Shown here piece after piece: positions 56,727-64,000 of a stretch of DNA of 64,000 nt. The notes under the pieces are model-generated. The model was not told the origin of the DNA, made no database searches, and saw only the letters and a program-made list of their open reading frames with translations. Within the stretch, counting starts at the first letter, position 1, and each line of letters begins with the position of its first letter. Origin of the DNA: Bubalus kerabau (lineage: Eukaryota > Chordata > Mammalia > Artiodactyla > Bovidae); assembly GCF_029407905.1 (NCBI RefSeq), contig NC_073634.1, positions 25,309,501-25,373,500 on the forward strand. Direction: 5' to 3'. The position numbers and the translations under genes are program-made.

Positions 56727-57050
56727 GTCCCTGATGACTCAGTGGTAAAGAATCTGCCTGTAATGCAGGAAACATGAGTTCAATCCCTGGGTTGGGAAGA
56801 TCCCTTGGAGAAGGAAATGGCAACCCACTCCAGTGTTCTTGCCTGGAGAATCCCATAGACAGAGGAGCCTGGCGGTCTACAGTCCATTGAGTGGCAAAGA
56901 GTTGGACTGCTGCTGCTGCTAAGTTGCTTCAGTCGTGTCCGACTCTGTGCAACCACATGGACTGCAGCCTACCAGGCTTCTCTGTTTATGGGATTCTCCG
57001 GGCAAGAACACTGGAGTGGGTTGCCATTCACGACTGAGCAAATAAACAAC
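56727..57050 (+). mobile_element. Bov-tA SINE split by a Bov-A2 monomer
   Basis: Sense head gtccctgatgactcagtggt, body to gcaaagagttgga at 56907. The missing tail cgactgagcaaataaacaac reappears at about 57031-57050 after the inserted monomer. Confidence 0.92.
56908..57028 (-). mobile_element. Bov-A2 monomer inside Bov-tA
   Basis: Reverse-strand monomer from ctgctgctgctaagttgctt to ggagtgggttgccatt. It sits in the tail of the Bov-tA. Confidence 0.92.
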
Positions 57051-57104
57051 CATGAATATCTAGCTTAGCAGAGTCAGGATTTGAACCCAACTAGTCGAGG
57101 TCCA

Positions 57105-58134
57105 CTGTATAATCATAAGGGATTTGATTTAGGTCATACCTGAGTGATCTAGTGGCTTTCCCTGCTTTCTTCAATTTCAGTTTGAATTTGGCAATAAGGA
57201 GTTCATGATCTGAGCCACAGTCAGCTCCTAGTCTTGTTTTTGTTGACTGTATAGAGCTTCTCCATCTTTGGCTGCAAAGAATATAATCAATCTGATTTCA
57301 GTGTTGACCATCTGGTGATGTCCATGTGTAGAGTCTTCTCTTGTGTTGTTGGAAGAGGGTGTTTGCTATGACCAGTGCATTTTCTTGGCAAAACTCTATT
57401 AATCTTTTCCCTGCTTCATTCTGTATTCCAAGGCCAAGTTTGCCTGTTACTCCAGGTGTTTCTTGACTTCTTACTTTTGCATTCCAGTCCCCTATAATGA
57501 AAAGGACATCTTTTTTGGGTGTGAGTTCTAAAAGGTCTTGTAGGTCTTCATAGAACTGTTCAACTTCAGCTTCTTCAGCATTACTGGTTGGGGCATAGAC
57601 TTGGATTACTGTGATATTGAATGGTTTGCCTTGGAAACGAACAGAGATCATTCTGTCATTTTTGAGATTGCATCCAAGTACTGCATTTCGGACTCTTTTG
57701 TTGACCATGATGGCTACTCCATTTCTTCTAAGCTATTCCTGCCTGCAGTAGTAGACATAATGGTCATCTGAGTTAAATTCACCCATTCCAGTCCATTTTA
57801 GCTTGCTGATTCCTAGAATGTCGACGTTCACTCTTGCCATCTCCTGTTTGACCACTTCCAATTTGCCTTGATTCATGGACCTGACATTCCAGGTTCCTAT
57901 GCAATATTGCTCTTTACAGCATCAGACCTTGCTTCTATCACCAGTCACATCCACAATTGGATATTGTTTTTGCTTTGGCTCCATCCCTTCATTCTTTCTG
58001 GAGTTATTTCTCCACTGATCTCCAGTAGCATATTGGGCACCTACTAACCTGTGGAGTTCCTCTTTCAGTATCCTATCATTTTGCCTTTTCATACTGTTCA
58101 TGGGGTTCTCAAGGCAAGAATACTGTCATGAGAA
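57105..58134 (-). pseudogene. BovB ORF2 endonuclease segment (inverted half)
   Basis: Minus-strand frame 57708-57298 shows the APE-type endonuclease with VIQVYAPTSNAEEAEVEQFY and IGDWNAKV. It is cut by a TGA after SPDGQH, then resumes in frame with NQIDYIL..QRWRSS and GADCGSDHELL, the catalytic His region. Upstream BovB text runs to about 58110 (gttcatggggttctcaaggc). Stops make it non-functional. This segment points opposite to its own 3' end at 58135. Confidence 0.93.
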
Positions 58135-58546
58135 TTGTCCTGTGAAAAAAGCTGAGCACCAAAGAATTGATGCTTTTGAACTGTGGTGTTGGATAAGACT
58201 CTTGAGAGTCCCTTGGACTGCAAGGAAATCCAACCAGTCCATTCTGAAGGGGATCAGCCCTGAGACTTCTTTGGAAGGAATGATGCTAAAGCTGAAACTC
58301 CAGTACTTTGGCCACCTCATGTGAAGAGTTGACTCATTGGAAAACACTCTAATGCTGGGAGGGATTGGGGGCAGGAGGAGAAGGGGACGACAGAGGATGA
58401 GATGGCTGGATGGCATCACTGACTTGATGGATGTTGAGTATGAGTGAACTCTGGGAGTTGGTGATGGACAGGGAGGCCTGGCGTGCTGCGATTCATGGGG
58501 TCGCAAAGATTCGGACATGACTGAGCAAATGAACTGAACTGAACTG
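58135..58546 (+). mobile_element. BovB LINE, direct 3' segment (twin priming)
   Basis: Sense BovB C-terminal region (KAEHQRIDAFELWCW, KLKLQYFGHLM) to the 3' end gaactgaactgaactg. agtcgaggtcca (57093-57104) and agttgaggtcca (58547-58558) form a 12-bp TSD with one mismatch around both segments. Confidence 0.94.
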
Positions 58547-58610
58547 AGTTGAGGTCCAGAATTTATGCTGTTAACCCTTACTTTCTAGTGCCCTTCTGGA
58601 GGAATATTAG

Positions 58611-60224
58611 AAGTTTGGCAATTGAAATACAGTGACATTTAGACTCACGGAATTTGCCCTATAGTGAGAATAGCAATTTTTCAAAAGTTACAGCAGGTCA
58701 AGCACTAGTGGTTCCCGGGATTAAAAAACATGATGTTCCATCTCAATCTTTCTCTGATTCAAATAAAATTGAAGCGCCCTGGTTGGCTGAGCTGAAAGGG
58801 TCTGCCATTTGCCTACGATGTGTTTTTTTTTTTTTTTTTTCTTTTTAATTTCATCCTTCATCAATTCTAAAAGGCTCTAATATTGTCTTTGTTCTTCTTG
58901 TAGCCATTTTGTGTGTGTGTATTAATCTTTTCTTGACAACTATATGTTTTTTGACATCTGGACTTTGCTTCTCATCATCCTCAGAAAGACATAGGCAATT
59001 TGGCAATTTGTTTCTATTGAACTGAAAAGCCTTTGGGAAAGGATGTTTGGGGAAAACAAAAACAAAAACAAAAAAACTCTTATGTTCTGATTCATCGACA
59101 GAAGGAGATTAGATAGGAGTTTTGAGTTAATCTTTCTCTTGGGGTTTATGGAACTGTGGCTTAGTAGAAATCCTCATGAATGTGTGAAAGGTAAGGCATC
59201 ATGTCACCTTTGGTCACGAAATACAGATTTTTCTGTATTCAGTAATAGAACCATGATTTTTGTTTCATTTTTATTGCACTATGGCCAAACATGAGTTGCC
59301 CTCAGATTACTCAAGGACAGTCTTATCATTTGCAGCTTTAGGTGCTGGCTTCTTTAGGACTGGGACTTATGTATGCTTGGAATTTGCTGGCTAGAATTTT
59401 TAAACAGATGGCCACATGCTTTTTTTTTCCTTTAGGAAACTTGCTTGGTTGTTTGTCTTCTAGTTCTCATGGTAACCAAAGAAGGTTGTTAACATTTTTC
59501 TTTTCACAAAGCAAAATCATCAGAGCTGTCAGAATAGGTACAGCAGTTTGATGAGGAATTGATCTATTGTCGAATTTTCTGGTTTGTGATACTGGATTCT
59601 TATTATACTTGTATCTTGTTTTTAGTGACATATTGCAAGAACAAGAACCTAGGATGAATCCTTTGTTGCATATAGTCTATTTAATAATTTGTTATTGCTA
59701 TAAAAATTCCTTAACATACCAAATATTGGTAATAAAGGCCAGTGTTTATTGCTCACATGAAATGATTTCAATAGATGGGATTTGCCTGGGACCATCATAT
59801 ATAACCTTCAAATGTTATAGATTTATCATCTCAGAATTTCTGAAAATATATCATGGCATTCCATTTTCAGCCAGTGGATGAGATATGGAAGTAGAGGCCC
59901 TTAAAAAGGATTTGGCTAAGGTGCTAACTGAAGATTGAATGTGACCCTTTACTAATTGTTTATTTGCAGTGTGTTATTCCTTGAAATGGAGTGAAGTTTC
60001 ATCTGCCAACGAATGAGTGAGCATAGATCCTAGGAAGAGCTACTGATAGTTTTGCCTATGTAAGCGTGTCAATTGTAGGATCCTGGGAATCTGCACTTAA
60101 ACATGTTTAATGACTGGGTTCTAAATGAAAAGAAAAATTAAGAGTTAGGTGGCAAATCTCTGGATCTGTTTATATTGTCTTCCCCTGTCTGTGATTATGT
60201 GCTATGTAGCTGATTAGCACATAA
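58611..60224. other. Unassigned non-coding DNA, 1.6 kb
   Basis: Contains a T run (about 58822-58840) and an (AAAAC)n-like run (59057-59077). Short frames have no motif. Confidence 0.45.
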
Positions 60225-61312
60225 TTTCAGTTCACTTGCCCAGTCATGTCGACTCTTTGCTACCTCATGTACTGCAGCATGCCAGGCTTCCCTGTCCATC
60301 ATCAACTTCCAGAGCTTGCTCAAACTCATGTCCATTGAGTCAGTGATGCCATCCAACCATCTTATCCTCTGTCATCCCCTTCTCCTCCTGCCTTCAATCT
60401 TTCCCAGCATCAGGGTCTTTTCTAATGAGTCAGCTCTTTGCATCAGATGGCCAAAGTATTAGAGCTTCAGCTTCAGCATCACTCCTTCCAATGAATATTC
60501 AGGACTTATTTCCTTTATGATTGACTGTTTTGATCTCCTTGGAGTCCAAGAGGCTCTCAAGAGTCTTCTCTAACACCGCAGTTCAAAAGCATCAATTCTT
60601 TGGTGCTGTCTTCTTTATGGTCCAGCTCTCACATCCATATATAACTACTGGAGAAACCATAGCTTTGACTATACAGACCTTTGTTGGCAAAGTAATGTCT
60701 CTGCTTTTTAATATGCTTTCTATCTTGGCCATAGGTTTTCTTCCAAGGAGTAAGTGTTTTTAATCTCATGGCGGCAGTCACCATCTGCAGTGATTTTGGA
60801 GTGCAAGAAAATAAAGTCTGTCACTCTTTTCATTGTTTCCCCGTCTATTTGCCATGAAGTGATAGGACTGGATGTCATGACCTTTGTTTTTTGAATGTTG
60901 AATTTTAAGCCAGCTTTTTCACTCTCCTCTTTTATCAAGAGGCTCTTTAGGTCCTCTTCACTTTCTGCCATAAGGGTGGTGTCATCTGCATTTCTGAGGT
61001 TATTGATATTTCTCCCGGCAATCTTAATTCCAGCTTGTGCTTCATCAAGCCTGGTATTTCTCATGATGTATTCTGCATATAAGCTAAATAAGCAGGGTGA
61101 CAATATGTAGCCTTAACGTATTCCTTTCCCACTTTGGAACCAGTCCATGTTCGGTTCTAACTGTTGCTTCTTAACTTGCATACAGATTTCTCAGGAGGCA
61201 GATAAGGTAGGCTGGTATTCCCACGTATTTAAGAATTTTCCATAGTTTGTTGTGATCCACACAGTCAAAGGCTTTAGCGTAGTCAATGAAGCAGAAGTAG
61301 ATGCTTTTCTGG
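60225..61312 (-). mobile_element. BovB LINE, 1.1 kb, 5'-truncated
   Basis: Reverse strand from the 3' end (atttcagttcacttgcccag) through the ORF2 C-terminus to the RT palm (NINNLRNADDTTLMAESEED, where the active-site Y is N) and the gtagtcaatgaagcagaagt region near 61290. Several frameshifts. No clear TSD. Confidence 0.94.
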
Positions 61313-61776
61313 AATAACCACAGAAACTAGGCGCAATTGGAGAATCACAGCTGTTCACAGATGGTGACGATAGTGCTTCAACATAGCTGTTGTTATGGAC
61401 AGCTTAGAACAAAATGATCATTTGCAAGAAGAGAATTCCTGGTATACTCAAGCCCAGTTTTGGACTGATAGTTGTTCCCAATTATAGAGTATCTACCACA
61501 TACATGTCATTTGTAACTTGCTTTGTTGAAAGAGTTCATCTTGTAACTTGCTTTGTTGGAAAAGTTGTAAGTTTGTGAGTGAAATCAGCTTGATTTTTGT
61601 TTCCAAATCAGATATATACAGATAAGAAAGGCCAAAATAGCAAGAAAGATATATACCTGTTCTCTATGGTTGTCTGAAGGTGAAGGTGGTGTTGGATGAG
61701 CTGTTTCCAATGTGACTTTGATGAGGCATGGGACACTTACTTTGTGTGCTTTTCTTGCCTCTGGGGGATATTAGCT
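61313..61776. other. Unassigned; 30-bp tandem duplication
   Basis: ttgtaacttgctttgttg occurs at 61511-61528 and again at 61541-61558, a small tandem duplication. Otherwise nothing recognisable. Confidence 0.5.
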
Positions 61777-61787
61777 AACGTCTCTTT

Positions 61788-62066
61788 GCTGCTGCTGCTG
61801 CTGCTAAGTCGCTTCAGTCGTGTCTGACTCTGTGTGACCTCATAGACGGCAGCCCACCAGGCTCCCCCGTCCCCGGGACTCTCCAGGCAAGAACACTGGA
61901 GTGGGTTGCCATTTCCCTCTCCAATGCATGAAAGCAAAAAGTGAAAGGGAAGTTGCTCAGTCGTGTCCGACCCCCAGCGACCCCATGGACTGTAGCCCAC
62001 CAGGCTCCTCTGTCCATGGGATTTTCCAAGCAAGAGTACCAGAGTGGGGTGCCATTGCCTTCTCCC
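61788..62066 (-). mobile_element. Bov-A2 SINE, complete dimer
   Basis: Reverse-strand dimer with a (GCT)n head. TSD aacgtctcttt (61777-61787) and aatgtctcttt (62067-62077), with one mismatch. Confidence 0.96.
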
Positions 62067-62077
62067 AATGTCTCTTT

Positions 62078-62321
62078 AGGGATATGATATTCTATAATCT
62101 CATTCCACAGAGAAAAGATCTATGATAATAATGCTGTAGAACTATCACTATGGAATTATATATCAAATCTTGATGAAATTTTTTGGACTCACCTAGCGAT
62201 CATGGTGATCACATGGGTTGTATGTATTGATACACATTGTTATTATTTTATGTCATCTTGGGAGTTTGCTCAATCCTAGCAGATACTTTCAAGATAGAGA
62301 TAGCTCTATCAATGATCATAA
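62078..62321. other. Unassigned spacer
   Basis: Nothing recognisable. Confidence 0.45.
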
Positions 62322-62565
62322 ACTTAAGCTTTGGAGTCAGACAGGCTTGAATTCAATGTCTGATTCTGCCATTTCATAGGTGAGTGATTTGGGGCAAGTG
62401 TTTCTCTAAGATTAAAGTTCTCATGTGTAAAAAGGGACAGAAATTATTCTTGTTTCAGAAAGTTTTTGTGAGAATTTGGGATATAATCCAAGTCAAGTGC
62501 TTAGTACATTACCTGGTTAATAGCAAGCACTTGATAAATGTTGGCTAAAGCTACTATGATAAAGG
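62322..62565 (+). repeat. MIR SINE
   Basis: gctttggagtcagacaggct, ttcataggtgagtgatttgg, ggcaagtgtttctctaagat and gcaagcacttgataaatgtt give a near-complete MIR. Confidence 0.85.
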
Positions 62566-62570
62566 GAGTT

Positions 62571-62644
62571 ATATGGCAAAACCAATACAATATTGTAAAG
62601 TTAAAAAAGTAAAATTAAAAAAATGAAAACTAAAAAAAAAAAAA
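62571..62644 (+). mobile_element. Ruminant L1, very short 3' end
   Basis: tatggcaaaaccaatacaat and attgtaaagtt followed by an A-rich tail: the last 40 or so bases of the ruminant L1 plus poly(A). Confidence 0.85.
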
Positions 62645-63204
62645 GAATTCAGCTCATTTGGTTTTTTCACCTTTCAGTATAGAAGATGTTGCTGGTGTTC
62701 AAGAAAAATTTATTCAGACACTTGTTAAATATGATAAGGAAGACTTTTTTCAAAAAGGGAAAGGAGACTGAGCTCAAATCTGGATAGAATGAAGACAAAT
62801 GGGGGTTTATAACCAAGGAGCAGGATTGGGAGTCAGTGGATAGAAAATTACTAAAAGTGAACAGCAAGGCTGGGTGCATTTTTGCTAGTCCGATTCAACA
62901 GGAATCTTGTTGAAGGCAGGCCAGGGTGATAAGTTGTGAAGAGTGGGGGATAGGGAACTTGACCAAGTATCAAGGGTTGGGAGGATTGTCACTAAACTGA
63001 CCCTAAAGGCTTTTTCTTTTTCTTTTTTTTTTTTTTGCCCAAATTGAACTTAGTGGGCAAGGGACAGAGCCCAAGTTCAAGGTCTAGTCAAGAAGAGCTC
63101 TCCAAGGAGCTGTATTCAAGTTTGATCAGGAGAAAGTTTTGTCACTGTTATCAGGGACATAAATACTATCCAGCACACACATACCAACAACCATTTGTTG
63201 ACAG
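62645..63204. other. Unassigned; T-rich tract
   Basis: A (CTTTTT)n/T run lies at about 63009-63037. Otherwise no gene or clear repeat. Confidence 0.45.
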
Positions 63205-63360
63205 CCTTATGAGTATCAGGCACTCCATAAATGGTGATTGTTTCATTTAATCTTTATGACAACCCTAAAAAAATAGATACTACTAGTCTCATTTTACACA
63301 GAAAGAAATTGAGGTTTAGACAAAGTTGCATTCTAAATCCAAAGTTTCTGACCTCACCAA
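63205..63360 (-). repeat. MIR SINE
   Basis: ttcatttaatctttatgaca, accctaaaaaaatagatact, cagaaagaaattgaggttta follow the MIR reverse complement. Confidence 0.75.
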
Positions 63361-63675
63361 CCAGCACTTGGAGGCACTATTCCATGTTGGGCACATGTAG
63401 CTGGGCACAGGAAGATCTAATCCAGTACTTAGCAAATATTTACAGTGAATGAATGAATATCTGTGTGAATGGCAAGCTGCAGTTGTTTCCAACAGCTTCA
63501 GAGGAATGAGAAATGCTGCAGAAATTAATTTGTGATACCAAAGTCAAGGCATATATACTCATCAACTTTATTACCTTAAGTGCTTTATTACCTTAATGGC
63601 AGGAACCATAGGGTTATATGGGGGCATCTCCTTGAATAAAAATGATGAAAATGTGGTGAGAGAGATGAATCTCGC

Positions 63676-63680
<5 letters not shown>
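63361..63680. other. Unassigned spacer
   Basis: Tail gtgaatgaatgaatatctgt near 63445 recalls an L2/MIR end. Otherwise unassigned. Confidence 0.4.

Positions 63681-63722
<42 letters not shown>
63681..63722. repeat. (GT)21 microsatellite
   Basis: Twenty-one uninterrupted GT units, likely length-polymorphic. Confidence 0.98.
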
Positions 63723-63724
<2 letters not shown>

Positions 63725-63749
63725 AAGCATTTTTAAAAAACGGATATGG

Positions 63750-63820
63750 TATTGGGTTGGTCAAAAAGTTCATTAAGCTGTTACAGAAAAAGCTGAATGA
63801 ACTTTTTGATCAACACAATA
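63750..63820. mobile_element. Mariner-type palindromic MITE / hairpin
   Basis: tattgggttggtcaaaaagt starts the left arm and the right arm mirrors it with 27 of 30 positions matching. The arms (63750-63779 and 63791-63820) enclose an 11-base loop. TA at each end is the mariner target duplication. The words ttgggttgg and aaaaagttcatt are those of the bovine mariner MITE consensus. No transposase. Confidence 0.85.
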
Positions 63821-64000
63821 CATATAAGGAAATATATCATTGAGAAAACATCCTGGGTGTATTCTCTTTTGTGGTACCCTGTGGATAAATATTTATAATT
63901 TAGCAGGCATTATGTTCTTTTTTATAGAATTCTTTGATCCCCCACAGAAGTATCATTTTAGGAAATGTGATCTGATGCTACATTTTATGTGTAGCAATGA
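63821..64000. other. Unassigned end of window
   Basis: No gene or repeat recognised. Confidence 0.45.

Larger units (their letters stand above)
56370..58610 (-). repeat. MIR SINE split by at least four insertions
   Basis: MIR reverse-complement pieces lie at about 56370-56472 (taagcactttgtgtgtatta), 56695-56726 (agactgaggcatagataagg), 57051-57104 (caggatttgaacccaactag) and 58551-58610 (tttatgctgttaacccttac). Read together they follow one MIR in order. Two Bov-tA, a Bov-A2 monomer and a twin-primed BovB fill the gaps. Confidence 0.75.

Noticed and set aside
1..64000. CRISPR arrays, operons, phage or plasmid modules
   Set aside because: No regularly spaced short repeats and no bacterial gene organisation; the repeats are mammalian SINEs and LINEs.

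Overview
The window is nuclear DNA from a ruminant (Pecora: cattle, buffalo, sheep, goat or a relative). The diagnosis rests on dozens of Bov-tA and Bov-A2 SINEs (tRNA-Glu-derived head, the typical body, CAG or TTCACTTT tails), several BovB (RTE-clade) LINE copies, and L1 copies with the ruminant 3' end. I cannot tell the species. I see no convincing exon of an active host gene. This looks like intergenic or deep intronic DNA, and nearly every longer open reading frame is a by-product of a SINE, BovB or L1 copy.

Layout. 0-5.5 kb: mostly unassigned DNA with a local direct duplication (813-1007 and 1861-2057), Tigger-like and MIR pieces and three Bov SINEs. 5.5-7.5 kb: a BovB fragment that received a processed copy of ST13 (HSC70-interacting protein), which in turn carries a 39-bp patch identical to the neighbouring Bov-A2. 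7.5-16.9 kb: unassigned DNA with Bov SINEs, several with perfect target-site duplications (TSDs). 17.0-20.0 kb: a long decayed L2/CR1-type LINE. 20-28.2 kb: MIR, L2, MER5-like and old L1 relics, then a 1.9-kb BovB. 28.6-30.5 kb: the end of a class-I ERV LTR with a tRNA-Arg-type primer-binding site and leader, then a Bov-tA and a BovB with a still-open reverse-transcriptase C-terminus. 30.6-41 kb: small old repeats plus Bov SINE and BovB insertions. 41.6-45.5 kb: a younger L1 nested in an older L1. 45.9-50.1 kb: two LTR-like copies of one family and a 150-bp inverted duplication. 50-58.6 kb: L1 relics, a palindromic MITE, a 3'UTR-like retrocopy, and two 5'-inverted (twin-priming) insertions, one L1 and one BovB, the latter inside a MIR cut up by several elements. 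58.6-64 kb: BovB, Bov-A2 and MIR pieces, a (GT)21 repeat and a mariner-type hairpin.

No operon, CRISPR array, host RNA gene or new defence-like system is present. The interest lies in DNA history: templated insertion, inverted and direct duplication, nested retrotransposition, twin priming, a possible SINE 3' transduction and a hairpin MITE of the kind that can become a microRNA. Family names come from recognising consensus sequences by eye, and boundaries are approximate unless a TSD is given.
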